Notes: generated by a model not told the origin, from the letters alone. 64,000 nucleotides of DNA from Paucibacter sp. KBW04 (GCF_003852425.1 NZ_QAJN01000001.1:371013-435012), one strand, 5' to 3'; numbered from the stretch's first letter, positions 23,031-34,224 are shown. Numbers and translations: made by a program.

Positions 23031-24089
23031 TTAAGTAATTTTCTTCAGCAGCTCCGCCTTTTTGGCGGCGAATTCTTCGTCCGTCAGTATGCCTTTGGAA
23101 ACCAGGCCGCCCAGCTTTTCCAGCATGGCGAAGACCTCGTCGCTGCTGGCTGCTGTTGGGGCTGTTGCCGGGGCCGCGGCAGCGGCAGCAGGTGCAGCAG
23201 CATTGGCTCCAGTCAGGCCGGCGCTCATCTGTTGCGCCAGCACCTGGCCCATGGCAAGACCTGCCCCCAGGCCCATGGCGTCGCCCGCCACGCCACCACC
23301 GCCCGAGCCCACGCCTTCAGCGAGCTTGGGGATGGCTTGCGCCGTCTGGTACTGCATGAACTTGCCCATGTCTTGGCCGATCATGCCCATCCCGATCTTT
23401 TGATCGAGGATTTTTTGCAGCTCTTCCGGCAGGGAGACGCTTTGCAGGGTCACGTTCTCCAGCTTCAGGCCCAGGCGTTCGAACTCGGGCGCGGTGGCGG
23501 TTTGCAGCTGCTTGGCGAACTCGATCTGATTGGCCGCCAGGTCCAGGAAGGGGATGCCGCTCTGCGCCACGGCGTCGCTGATGTGTTGCAGCATCAGGCC
23601 GCGCAGTTGGCCGTCCAGATCGGCCACGGTGTAACGCTCGCGGGTGCCGGAGATCTCGGTGTGGAAGAGCTTGGCGTCGGCCACGCGGTAGGCGAAATTG
23701 CCGAAGGCGCGCAGGCGGATAGCACCGAAGTCTTTGTCGCGAATGGTCACCGGCTGGGTCGTGCCCCAGCGCTGGTCGATCTGCTGGCGGGTGCTGAAGA
23801 AGTAGACATCGCTCTTGAAGGGCGACTGGAACAGCTTGTCCCAGTTCTTCAGATAGGTCAGCACCGGCAAGGTCTGGGTGGTGAGCTTGTACATGCCGGG
23901 GCCGAAGACGTCGGCCACCTTGCCTTCGTTGACGAAGACGGCGACCTGCGATTCGCGCACGGTCAGCGAGCCGCCGTACTGAATTTCCATGTCCGCGATG
24001 GGGAAGCGCCATGCCAAGGTGCCGTCGCCGTCTTCGGTCCATTGAATGATGTCAATGAACTGTTTCTTGATGAAGTCCATCAAACTCAT
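23031..24089 (-). CDS. SPFH/band-7 protein with C-terminal SHOCT domain
   Basis: A 352-aa protein of the virion-core-like SPFH class. It begins MSLMDFIKKQFIDIIQWTED, contains the band-7 core (about 30-210, with FVNEGKVADVFGPGMYKL and FGNFAYRVADAKLF), an Ala-rich linker, and a SHOCT module at the end (VSKGILTDEEFAAKKAELLKKI). Such proteins assemble on membranes and scaffold microdomains. The ATG at 24089 has AGGAG nine bases upstream. It heads the leftward cluster, so its promoter should lie in 24090-24289. Confidence 0.88.
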   Translation of the reverse strand: MSLMDFIKKQFIDIIQWTEDGDGTLAWRFPIADMEIQYGGSLTVRESQVAVFVNEGKVADVFGPGMYKLTTQTLPVLTYLKNWDKLFQSPFKSDVYFFSTRQQIDQRWGTTQPVTIRDKDFGAIRLRAFGNFAYRVADAKLFHTEISGTRERYTVADLDGQLRGLMLQHISDAVAQSGIPFLDLAANQIEFAKQLQTATAPEFERLGLKLENVTLQSVSLPEELQKILDQKIGMGMIGQDMGKFMQYQTAQAIPKLAEGVGSGGGGVAGDAMGLGAGLAMGQVLAQQMSAGLTGANAAAPAAAAAAPATAPTAASSDEVFAMLEKLGGLVSKGILTDEEFAAKKAELLKKIT

Positions 24090-24289
24090 GGCGTGCTCCT
24101 CGTGTACTGATGCTGTGTTCAAAGGCCTGCTCGGGCCGCGAGCGGGAGTATCCGCCAGCTCAGGCCTGCTTTCGTCGGGCGGATTGAGGACCCGGGGGTG
24201 AATCTTTCCCGCCAGCATGAGCGCGAAACTCGTTTAGGGCCTCCTTCCGGCCGAGCTGGGCACAGGGCAGGGGATGCCACAATTCCACC

Positions 24290-24793
24290 ATGAAATCCAA
24301 TCCGCGCGTTTCGATCCGGCATGCAGACTTTGATCTCAGCGCCGAAACTCTGGCCCTGCGCCAAGCCGACGGTGGTGTGGGCGCCGTCGTCTCCTTTGTG
24401 GGCACGGTGCGTGAATCCAGCCATGGCGAGAGTGTCAGCCAGATGGAGCTGGAGCATTACCCCGGCATGACCGAGGCCGCCATCGAGGCCATGATTGACA
24501 GCGCCCATGCGCGTTTTGATATCCGCGCCGCGCGGGTGATCCATCGTGTGGGTGTGTTGCAGGCGCGCGAGCAAATCGTGCTGGTGCTGGTGGCCTCGGC
24601 CCATCGGGGTGAGGCCTTTGCCGCCTGCGAGTTCCTGATGGACTATCTCAAGACCCAGGCCCCGTTCTGGAAGAAAGAGACCACGCCCCATGGCGCACAC
24701 TGGGTCGATGCCCGCAGCAGCGACGACGCGGCCCTGGCGCGATGGGGCATTGCTTCGGGCAACTCCGCCGACAGTGCTCAGCCCCGGCCATGA
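24290..24793 (+). CDS. moaE: Molybdopterin synthase catalytic subunit MoaE
   Basis: A 167-aa catalytic subunit that uses MoaD thiocarboxylate to sulfurate precursor Z. Motifs are VSFVGTVRESSHGE, LELEHYPGM-like MELEHYPGMTEAAI, IHRVGVLQAREQIVLVLVASAHR, and the catalytic lysines in APFWKKE. It is 11.5 kb from moaD, an unusual separation because the two are normally adjacent. The stop overlaps the crcB start (ATGA). Confidence 0.95.
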   Translation: MKSNPRVSIRHADFDLSAETLALRQADGGVGAVVSFVGTVRESSHGESVSQMELEHYPGMTEAAIEAMIDSAHARFDIRAARVIHRVGVLQAREQIVLVLVASAHRGEAFAACEFLMDYLKTQAPFWKKETTPHGAHWVDARSSDDAALARWGIASGNSADSAQPRP

Positions 24794-25176
24794 GCGGCGC
24801 TCTGTGGCTGAAGATCCTGGCCGTGGCCAGCGGCGCCTCCTTGGGTGCCTTGCTGCGCTGGGGCGTCGGCCTGTGGCTCAATAGTTCTTGGATGGGCTTC
24901 CCGCTCGGCACCTTGCTGGTGAACTTGGTCGGTGGCCTCTTGATCGGCATGTCGCTGGAATGGTTTGGCCGCACACCCGATGAGTTGCTGCGCCTGCTGC
25001 TGGTGACCGGCTTGCTGGGCGGGCTGACCACCTTCTCCAGCTTTTCGGGTGAGTCCCTGGTGATGTTGCAAAGAGGCGAGTTCGGCCTGGCCCTGGCCCA
25101 CACGGCCGCCCATGTGTTGGGGGCCTTGGCCGCCGCAGCGCTGGGCCTGCGATTGATGCAGTGGCTGCTGCCTTGA
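24790..25176 (+). CDS. crcB: Fluoride channel CrcB/Fluc
   Basis: A 128-aa inner-membrane fluoride exporter subunit with four hydrophobic segments. Signature residues are GASLGALLRWGVG, GTLLVNLVGGLLIG with the conserved Asn, and GGLTTFSSFSGE. It should act as a dual-topology dimer. The start at 24790 overlaps the moaE stop by four bases. No fluoride riboswitch was recognised upstream of the pair. Confidence 0.94.
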   Translation: MSGALWLKILAVASGASLGALLRWGVGLWLNSSWMGFPLGTLLVNLVGGLLIGMSLEWFGRTPDELLRLLLVTGLLGGLTTFSSFSGESLVMLQRGEFGLALAHTAAHVLGALAAAALGLRLMQWLLP

Positions 25177-25199
25177 TGCGGCCCTGGGCAGCACCGCAG

Positions 25200-26930
25200 C
25201 TATTGGCCTGAATCTGGCGCCCCGTCGGGCTCCAGCGGGGCCGCGATGCGGTAGCCATTCTTGCCCTGGCGCTTGACCTCGTACATGGCGGCATCGGCTG
25301 CGCTCAGCAAGGCGGCCCGATGCAGGGCATGGCGCGGGAAGCTGGCGATTCCTATGCTGGCGCCCACCCGGGCCACGCCGCCCTGGCTCAAGCCGATCGA
25401 TTGCTGAATGGTTTGCAAGGCCCGGCGTGCCAGGTCTTGCGCGTAGACCGAATCGGCATCGATCTTCTCCAGCACCATCACCATCTCATCGCCGCCCAGG
25501 CGGCCCACCAGATCGCTGCCGCGGCGCGCCAGGGTGCTCAGGCGGCGCCCGCATTCGATCAAGACCTCGTCGCCGGCCTCATGGCCCAGCTCATCGTTGA
25601 TGCGTTTGAAGCCATCCAGGTCGATGAAGAACAGGGTCAGGGCATGGCCGCTGTCATGGGCTTGCTGCAGCATGCGGTCCAGGGCCCGGGTGATGCCCAC
25701 CCGGTTCTTCAGGCCGGTCAAGGCATCGTGTTCGGCCTGGTGGCTGGCGGCGGATTCCTGGCTCTTGCGCAGGGTCACGTCGTAGATCACGCCCTCGACC
25801 ATGCGGTCGGCCTGGGCCATATTCGGCGTCTGCACCGAGATCAGGCAATGCACCCAGCGCGGCTCGGCGTCGGCGCTGCGCAGTTCCAGATCGGCCGACA
25901 TGGTCTGGCCCAGGGTGGCCGAGTCGGCAATCATCTGGTGCACATGGGCCGGGTCGGCAAACACCTTCTGGATGAAGTCCTCGCCGCGCAGTGCGGCCAG
26001 ATGGGCATAGTCCGAGCCGATGACGCGCATCACCGTCGGGTTGCCATTGATCAGGCGGCCATTGGCGCTCAGCACAAAAATGCCGGCGCTGGTGTGGTCA
26101 AAGATCTGCCGGTACTGGGCCTCCATGGCCGCGATCTCGGCGCGCAGGCCGCGCTCGGCGATCAGGGCCGATTCGGTCGCCGCCAGCATGCGGTTGGCCG
26201 CGCCTATCACCGTGCCGACCTCGTCGTAGCGGTGGCGCTTGGCCATGGTGAGGCGCTGCGAGCTGCCCACCTCCATCTGCGCCAGTTTGCGGGCCAGCAT
26301 CTTCATCGGCAGGGAGAGCATGCGCAAGACCACGAAGTTCAGCACCAGGGCCAGCAGCGTGATCAGGCAGGCCAAGGCCGCCCCCAGCCAGCGCGCCTGT
26401 TGCAAGGCCTGGGCGGAGGCGCGCACGCCGTCGCCCTGCACCACCAACAGGCCCAAGGCCTCGCTGCTGTCAAAAGGCGAGCGCAGGGGCTTCTCGATGC
26501 GCAGGCTGGGCGCGTTCTCGGCCGCGGCCTGTTCGGCCCCGGCATATTTGTTGGCGCTGCGCACCAGGATCTCGCCCGCGCTGTTCTGCACCCAGACGAT
26601 GGCGGCATTGGGGTCACGGGCCACGCCATCCACCAACTCCTTCAGCAGCACGCGGTCGTCGGCGTAGGCGCCCACGGCGACGGTTTTCTCGATGGCGCTG
26701 GCCATGGAGTCCAGGGTCAAGCGGGTCGACTCCTGTGCCTTCTGGTAGGCCAGCTGAAAGCCCAGCAAGGCCGCGATCAAGCCCAGCAGGCTGGCCGTGC
26801 CCAGCAGAATCAGGGTGAACTTGCCATGTAGGCTGTGGCGGTACTTGCGCGAGGCGGCCAGCGGGCCTGTAAGCATGCTGGCCGCGCTGGCCGGGCCGGC
26901 TTCGGGGGCGGGAGAGGTGGGGCGGTCCAT
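25200..26930 (-). CDS. Membrane diguanylate cyclase with HAMP, PAS and a GGDEM active site
   Basis: A 576-aa protein: a transmembrane helix near residue 35-58, a periplasmic sensor region (about 60-165), a second helix (about 175-200), HAMP, PAS (QIFDHTSAGIFVLSANGRLI) and GGDEF domain. The signature reads RLGGDEMVMVL, with Met in place of the usual Phe (codon at 25482-25484). RxxD five residues before it (RGSD) is a product-inhibition site, and DLDGFKRINDELGH is normal, so cyclase activity is likely. It directly follows the periplasmic binding-protein gene, suggesting that protein supplies the signal. Confidence 0.9.
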   Translation of the reverse strand: MDRPTSPAPEAGPASAASMLTGPLAASRKYRHSLHGKFTLILLGTASLLGLIAALLGFQLAYQKAQESTRLTLDSMASAIEKTVAVGAYADDRVLLKELVDGVARDPNAAIVWVQNSAGEILVRSANKYAGAEQAAAENAPSLRIEKPLRSPFDSSEALGLLVVQGDGVRASAQALQQARWLGAALACLITLLALVLNFVVLRMLSLPMKMLARKLAQMEVGSSQRLTMAKRHRYDEVGTVIGAANRMLAATESALIAERGLRAEIAAMEAQYRQIFDHTSAGIFVLSANGRLINGNPTVMRVIGSDYAHLAALRGEDFIQKVFADPAHVHQMIADSATLGQTMSADLELRSADAEPRWVHCLISVQTPNMAQADRMVEGVIYDVTLRKSQESAASHQAEHDALTGLKNRVGITRALDRMLQQAHDSGHALTLFFIDLDGFKRINDELGHEAGDEVLIECGRRLSTLARRGSDLVGRLGGDEMVMVLEKIDADSVYAQDLARRALQTIQQSIGLSQGGVARVGASIGIASFPRHALHRAALLSAADAAMYEVKRQGKNGYRIAAPLEPDGAPDSGQ

Positions 26931-27380
26931 TCAGCCCGCGCGCCCCAGCACCATCACCACCCGCAGATCGCTGTCTGTGGGTTCATGACTCAGATAGGCG
27001 ATGGCCCGCCGATTGCGTTTGATCTCGGCCTGCAAGGCCGCATCATCGGCCAGGGCCTGCGGAGGCTGGACCCGACCGGTGAACAACAGGCGTGCCCAGT
27101 AGCTATTGATCTGCGCCAGATCCATGCCAGTCAGGGCCGCGTAAAAAGCCTCACGTACCGCGCTCTCGCGTGGGTGATCAAAGGGTTCGGCCAGGCTGTC
27201 GTCCGGGAAGTGGCGACTGCGGCCGGTGTAGAGCGCGATCAGCTCTTTCTTGCTGATGCTGCGCAAGGCGTTGGTGCTGTTGACGACGACGAAAAGCTCG
27301 CCCTCCTTGGCCAGGCCGCTCGTGGGCAGGGCCAGGGGCAGCAGGGCCAGCAGGGGGCGGAAGAGGTGGCGGCGGCGCAT
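26931..27380 (-). CDS. Small periplasmic substrate-binding-like protein (PstS-like fold)
   Basis: A 149-aa exported protein with a signal peptide ending SGLAKEGE. The block LRSISKKELIALYTGRSRHFPDDS resembles the phosphate-binding-protein-like family, as do the regions REAFYAAL and WARLLFTGR. It is about half the length of a full binding protein. It lies two bases after the outer-membrane gene and directly abuts the diguanylate cyclase gene, so it may act as a periplasmic sensor partner and not in transport. The ligand is unknown. Confidence 0.8.
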   Translation of the reverse strand: MRRRHLFRPLLALLPLALPTSGLAKEGELFVVVNSTNALRSISKKELIALYTGRSRHFPDDSLAEPFDHPRESAVREAFYAALTGMDLAQINSYWARLLFTGRVQPPQALADDAALQAEIKRNRRAIAYLSHEPTDSDLRVVMVLGRAG

Positions 27381-27382
27381 GG

Positions 27383-28726
27383 TCAGAACACAAAGTCCAG
27401 CACGGCCGAGAGCACGGTGGCGCTGCCCGCCTCGGCGCTGCTGTGCCGCCAGGCGGCGCTGCCATTGGCATGGCTATGCACCTGCTCGAGTTGTAGCTTG
27501 AGGGCCAGGCGCTGGGGGAAGTCATAGCGCAGGCCCAGACCCAAGGAGCTTTGATCGAAACGTGAGGCGTTGGCCGCCTCGGCTGCGCCTGCGCCCAGGG
27601 CAGCCGCCTGGGCGGCGGTTTGCGGCCCCAAGACCGGGTTCAGCTGTGCGGCCCAGTCGGTCGGCGCCTGCACAGCGCTGCGCTCGGCCAAGCTGCGGCC
27701 GGCGATGACAAAGCCGGTCAGGTGCTGCCAGCGCCGACCCAGGGAGGCATAGCCCCGCCAGCCGCCCGACATGCCGGTGGCCAGTTGCACCCGGCTCAGC
27801 TCCGCCGTGGCCTGCCAGGGCGAGCCGTTGTACTGCAGGCCCAGGGAGAAATACTGCGCCAGGCCCTGGCTGTAGAGGTCTTGGTCCAGCGCCTTTGCCT
27901 GGGCGGCCAAGGGGGCCAGCGAGGGAATGGGCAGGCCCGCCAGTGCCTGCAGGCCTTGCTGCAGCTGAACCAGCGAAGCCGTGGGCTTGACGGCCAGATC
28001 GGTGCGCAGATAGCTAAGCTTGAGCAGCAGGTTCTGGGTCTCGCGGCTGAGGCTGAGCACCAGCATCTTGCGTGCATCCACCCGCACGGAATCGTCGCTG
28101 CGCAAGGCCTCCACGGTGCTGCTGCTTTGGCCTAGCGAGAGCTTGAGGCGCCAATCGGCCTGGGGTTCTTGCCAGGCAAAGCTGAGGTCGGCCCCGTCCA
28201 GAACGTTGATGGGCATCCAGCCATAGAACTCCACATTGGGCCGGGCCCAGGGCAGGGCGTAGCCGACATTGCGCACATCGGCCTGCAGGAAGACATCGGG
28301 ACTGGTGCGGCCCAGGCGCAGATGCCAGTCGGGGGCCGGGTGGTAGCCGATGAAGGCCCATTCCACCGATTCACCCAGGCTGGCCTGCTTGGCGCGTTGA
28401 CGAAGCACCAGCTGGGTGACCAGCTCCCAGCGCTCCGCCGGCGTCCAGTTGGCCTGCAGGCCCAGGCGCGAGTCCACCAGGGCGCTGAGCTGGCCGTCGG
28501 CGCCGACCTGGGTTTGCTCGCGGGCCAGCAGCCAGTCTTTGTCGCTGCGAGTGTGGCTGAGGCCAATCGTGCCAAAGCCGCTCAGGCGCAGGGCGCTGCT
28601 GGGGCTTTCTTGGGCCTGGACCAGGCCAGGTACAAAGGCGCTCAAGGCCGCCAGCAGCAGCAAGCGGGCCCCCAGGCGGGGCCTGGGTCGGCTGGCTGGG
28701 GCGGACTTGTTCAAGACATCGAACAT
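27383..28726 (-). CDS. Outer-membrane beta-barrel (porin-like) protein
   Basis: A 447-aa protein with a signal peptide ending GLVQAQES and barrel-like alternation through to a C-terminal VLDFVF. It opens with LRLSGFGTIGLSHTRSDKDW, a start often seen in outer-membrane proteins of this operon type. The ATG at 28726 gives a 39-residue signal region with an extended N-part. It is the first gene of a three-gene operon with the binding-like protein and the diguanylate cyclase. The transported or sensed compound is unknown. Confidence 0.78.
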   Translation of the reverse strand: MFDVLNKSAPASRPRPRLGARLLLLAALSAFVPGLVQAQESPSSALRLSGFGTIGLSHTRSDKDWLLAREQTQVGADGQLSALVDSRLGLQANWTPAERWELVTQLVLRQRAKQASLGESVEWAFIGYHPAPDWHLRLGRTSPDVFLQADVRNVGYALPWARPNVEFYGWMPINVLDGADLSFAWQEPQADWRLKLSLGQSSSTVEALRSDDSVRVDARKMLVLSLSRETQNLLLKLSYLRTDLAVKPTASLVQLQQGLQALAGLPIPSLAPLAAQAKALDQDLYSQGLAQYFSLGLQYNGSPWQATAELSRVQLATGMSGGWRGYASLGRRWQHLTGFVIAGRSLAERSAVQAPTDWAAQLNPVLGPQTAAQAAALGAGAAEAANASRFDQSSLGLGLRYDFPQRLALKLQLEQVHSHANGSAAWRHSSAEAGSATVLSAVLDFVF

Positions 28727-28785
28727 GGCGGACCTTCGCTCGGACTGCGGGCATGGCACCCGGGTCAAAGCAGCCGGGTGAGTTC

Positions 28786-28813
28786 ACTATACGTCGTGGC
28801 CTTGCGTTAGCAA
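28786..28813 (-). promoter_or_regulatory. Promoter of the porin/binding protein/cyclase operon
   Basis: On the minus strand TTGCTA (28813-28808) and TATAGT (28791-28786) are separated by 16 bases, a good sigma-70 match, about 60 bases before the porin ATG. Confidence 0.6.
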
Positions 28814-28906
28814 TCAGGTCGTGATGCACTGTGTTTCTGGTCCTTTTTTAGTGAACGTGGCCGCCAGACTTTGCCAAGACCTTGCGTCAGATCAAAGTAG
28901 ATGGGG

Positions 28907-28935
28907 CTTGAAATGAGCGGCCGCGCACCCACTTG
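28907..28935 (+). promoter_or_regulatory. Heat-shock (sigma-32-type) promoter of clpB
   Basis: CTTGAAA (28907-28913), 14 bases, then CCCACTTG (28928-28935), close to the sigma-32 consensus CTTGAAA-N14-CCCCATNT. The clpB ATG is at 28959 behind GGAGGA, so the leader would be about 18 bases. Confidence 0.75.
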
Positions 28936-28958
28936 CCAGCCATTGGAGGATTTAAGCC

Positions 28959-31553
<2,595 letters not shown>

Positions 31554-31572
31554 AGGCGCTGCACAAGCAGCA

Positions 31573-31601
31573 AAAAGGGCAGCCTAGGCTGCCCTTTTTT
31601 T
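31573..31601. terminator. Bidirectional terminator between clpB and the L,D-transpeptidase gene
   Basis: An almost perfect palindrome: AAAAAGGGCAGCC, TA, then GGCTGCCCTTTTT, with a further T run. It serves clpB on the plus strand, and it reaches the stop codon (31600-31602) of the convergent transpeptidase gene, for which it can also work. Confidence 0.9.
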
Positions 31602-32952
31602 AACTCACGACGCCATCAAAAATGATGCGCCAGCGACCCTCTTGCTGGCGCCAGTACTGGCGTTTGAGTGCGGGTGTGGGGTTGAGGGCGCTGAGCTCTC
31701 GGTAGGTGACGATCATCACCGGCTCCAGGTCCTGGCTGGGCAGCACGCTCAGGCGCTCCAGGCTTTGCACCGGCAACTCGTGGGCTTGCATGCGGGCCAG
31801 ATTTTGGGCCAGGCGTTGGGCCTCGCTGTCAGAGCCGCGCTGCAGGCCAGGCTCATACAGCGGGAGCAAGGCCTTCGCGTCCTGCTTCAGCCGCGCCTCC
31901 TGCCATTGGCTGAAGGCACTCTCGAATTGCGCATCGACCAAGGGCTTGCCGTCCTTTTTGGCGACCCAGTCCACCTGTTCAAAAATCAGCACGGGCGTCT
32001 CGCGGGCCTTGACCGTGTCGGCCAGGGCCTGCATATCGTCGTTGCTGAGCACGATGCAGCCGTCGGTGGACTGCGGCCCGCGCGCGTAGCTGCCGGCCCG
32101 CTCGCCATGCAACCAGATGCTGCTGCCGCCGCGGCCCACCATGCGGTCGTATTCGTTGGGATAGTTCAGGGGCAGGGCGGCCGCACCGTAACGGGCCGCG
32201 GCTTCGTCGCGCCGCATGCCTACCTGGTAGACGCCAAGCGGCGTGCGCTGGTCGCCTTCCATCTGCTTGGAGACGCCGGCCTTGCCCAGGGAGACATAGC
32301 TGTCCTTGACCAACTCCATTCCCTGGCCGCGATTCTGAAACAGATAGAGCCGGGCTTTGTGGGTGTCCACCACGATGGCGTGCTGCACCGTGCTGGGCAG
32401 GCCGATCAACTCTTTGGGCAGGGCGTCTTTGGGCGGCCGCTCCACCAGGGCGGCCAGGCGCAGGCGGGCTTCTTGGCGCAGGGCTTCGCTGCGCGCGCGT
32501 TGCTCTTCGGTCGCGCCGATCAAGGCCTGGGCCGCCGCCTCGGGTGAGGTGCGTGCCAGCAGCAGATCGGAGTAAACCAGCTGGGCCAGGGAGAAATCGG
32601 GTTGGCGCTTGACCAGATGCTCGATGGTCTCGAAGGCCTTGGACTCCTCGCCCTTGGCCAGCATCTGGTAGGCCGAAATCAGCTGGCCCTCGGGCGTCTG
32701 GGTGTTCAGCTGGGCCGTCAACAAACTGGGCTGGGCGGCGCTGGCGGCCGTGTCCGCGCGCTGCGGGGCATAGGCCTCGACCCGCGAGGACAGAAAGTTC
32801 ATGCCGCTCAAGCCCACGATGGCCGTGCCACCGACGCAGGCCAGCAGCAGGATGGCACGTAGCAGCGCATGCTTGGCCGGCTTGGGCCGAGCGGGGCGCC
32901 GCTTCAAGGCTGAGGGCGCCGGGGAGTCTGGCGCCTGTTGGGGGTCCTGCAT
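31600..32952 (-). CDS. L,D-transpeptidase (YkuD) with C-terminal NTF2-like domain
   Basis: A 450-aa envelope protein that should crosslink peptidoglycan or attach proteins to it. A membrane anchor (LLRAILLLACVGGTAIVGL) lies near residue 30-50, then a helical TPR-like stretch, the YkuD domain beginning HAIVVDTHKARLYLFQ, and the catalytic HGERAGSYARGPQSTDGCIVLSN with its Cys. The last 110 residues form an NTF2/Cds6-like domain ending GRWRIIFDGVVS. The start at 32952 is preferred; an upstream in-frame start would add 24 residues. It follows the TPR gene by 81 bases. Confidence 0.88.
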   Translation of the reverse strand: MQDPQQAPDSPAPSALKRRPARPKPAKHALLRAILLLACVGGTAIVGLSGMNFLSSRVEAYAPQRADTAASAAQPSLLTAQLNTQTPEGQLISAYQMLAKGEESKAFETIEHLVKRQPDFSLAQLVYSDLLLARTSPEAAAQALIGATEEQRARSEALRQEARLRLAALVERPPKDALPKELIGLPSTVQHAIVVDTHKARLYLFQNRGQGMELVKDSYVSLGKAGVSKQMEGDQRTPLGVYQVGMRRDEAAARYGAAALPLNYPNEYDRMVGRGGSSIWLHGERAGSYARGPQSTDGCIVLSNDDMQALADTVKARETPVLIFEQVDWVAKKDGKPLVDAQFESAFSQWQEARLKQDAKALLPLYEPGLQRGSDSEAQRLAQNLARMQAHELPVQSLERLSVLPSQDLEPVMIVTYRELSALNPTPALKRQYWRQQEGRWRIIFDGVVS

Positions 32953-33033
32953 ATCAGCCCGGGAGAAATGAGAGAAGAAATAGAGAAGAAAGAGGCTTGC
33001 GCGGGGCCTTGTCGGGCGCGGCAAGGGCCGGGC

Positions 33034-34224
33034 TTAGCCGGCCGACTCTTGCGTGATCAGCCAGGCACCGGACTTGGACTTGATCAGCTGCAAGGTCTTG
33101 CTGCTCTTCACGTCCAGCGAATCGGAGTTGTAGTCCTGGCGGAAGCTGACGCTGGCCTTGTCGCCGTTCAGCTTGATTCTCACATTGGAGAGCTCGACCT
33201 TGATCTTCTTCTTGCCCATGATGCGGACGCGGCGGTCTTCTTCCCAGGCCTTGCGGCTGCCGGACTTGCCCTTGAATTCGGGGGCATAGGCCTTGTAATA
33301 GTCCTTCATATCGCGATCGCTCCAGGCCTGGGCCCAGGCTAGCACGGCCTTGTTGACCGCCTTTTCCTGAGCCTGAGCTTCAAGGGCTGCGCTGTTGTCG
33401 GGCTTGGGCGCTGGCGCCGGAGCCGCGGCCACGGCAACGGGCTTGGTCGCTGCGGGGGCCGGGGCAGGTGTTGCGGCAGCGGCGGGCGCAGGCGCGGGTT
33501 TGGCGGCTGCAGGTGACGGTGCCGCTGCGGGGCTGGCCGCCGCGACCTGGGTGGGTTTGGCGCTTGTGGCCGAAGTTGCGGCCGGGGTCGCCGCTGCAGG
33601 GGCGGCAGCGACCTGCGGCGCCGAGGCCGGCTTGGCCGCGGCGGCCTGCACGGCGGCCTTGGCCACGCGCGGATCCACGCTGGCTTCAAACACGTTTTGC
33701 ACCACGGCCAGCTTCAGCGGCAGATTGCTGTCGCCCTTGTCCAGCGCCAGGGCCTTTTTATAGGCCTGGCCGGCCAGGCGAGCATAGACATCGCCCAGAT
33801 TCTGGAAGGCGGTGGCATAGCTGGGGTTGGTGCGAATCGCCAGCTCCAGGGCCTGGCGGGCCTTCTCGTAATCGCCCTGGCTGCCATACATGACGGCCAG
33901 ATTGTTGTAGGGGCCGGGCAGGTCGGGGTTGGTCTCGATCAGCTTTTGGAAGACGGCGATGGCCTCGGCCTGCCGGTTCAGCTGCGAGAGCGCGATGCCG
34001 CGCTGCAGGCGCAGGCGCGCATCATTGGGCTTGGCTTGCAGCAGGGTGTCGATCTTTTTCAGTCCGTCCGTGGCCTTGCCTTGGGACAGCAGGGCTTGCA
34101 CCTCGCTCACATCGTCGGCACGGGCCGCAGCGCTGAACAGGCTCAAACCCAGGGCGAGGCCGAGGCTGAGTTGCAGGACGAGAGGGCGCAGGGGAAATCG
34201 TGTCACGGACTGATAGGAGAGCAT
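33034..34224 (-). CDS. Periplasmic TPR protein with Ala/Pro linker and NTF2-like domain
   Basis: A 396-aa exported protein. The signal peptide ends AAARADD. At least three TPR units follow (ARLRLQRGIALSQLNRQAEA, then GPYNNLAVMYGSQGDYEKA, then YATAFQNLGDVYARL). A linker of about 110 residues is almost entirely Ala, Pro and Thr. The C-terminal 110 residues are an NTF2/Cds6-like domain (VLAWAQAWSDRDMKDYYKAYAPEF) like that at the end of the next gene's product. The pair probably works together in the envelope. The ligand is unknown. Confidence 0.82.
   Translation of the reverse strand: MLSYQSVTRFPLRPLVLQLSLGLALGLSLFSAAARADDVSEVQALLSQGKATDGLKKIDTLLQAKPNDARLRLQRGIALSQLNRQAEAIAVFQKLIETNPDLPGPYNNLAVMYGSQGDYEKARQALELAIRTNPSYATAFQNLGDVYARLAGQAYKKALALDKGDSNLPLKLAVVQNVFEASVDPRVAKAAVQAAAAKPASAPQVAAAPAAATPAATSATSAKPTQVAAASPAAAPSPAAAKPAPAPAAAATPAPAPAATKPVAVAAAPAPAPKPDNSAALEAQAQEKAVNKAVLAWAQAWSDRDMKDYYKAYAPEFKGKSGSRKAWEEDRRVRIMGKKKIKVELSNVRIKLNGDKASVSFRQDYNSDSLDVKSSKTLQLIKSKSGAWLITQESAG

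Noticed and set aside
24090-24289. Fluoride or molybdenum-cofactor riboswitch before moaE-crcB
   Set aside because: The gap is short and no conserved motif of either class could be recognised.
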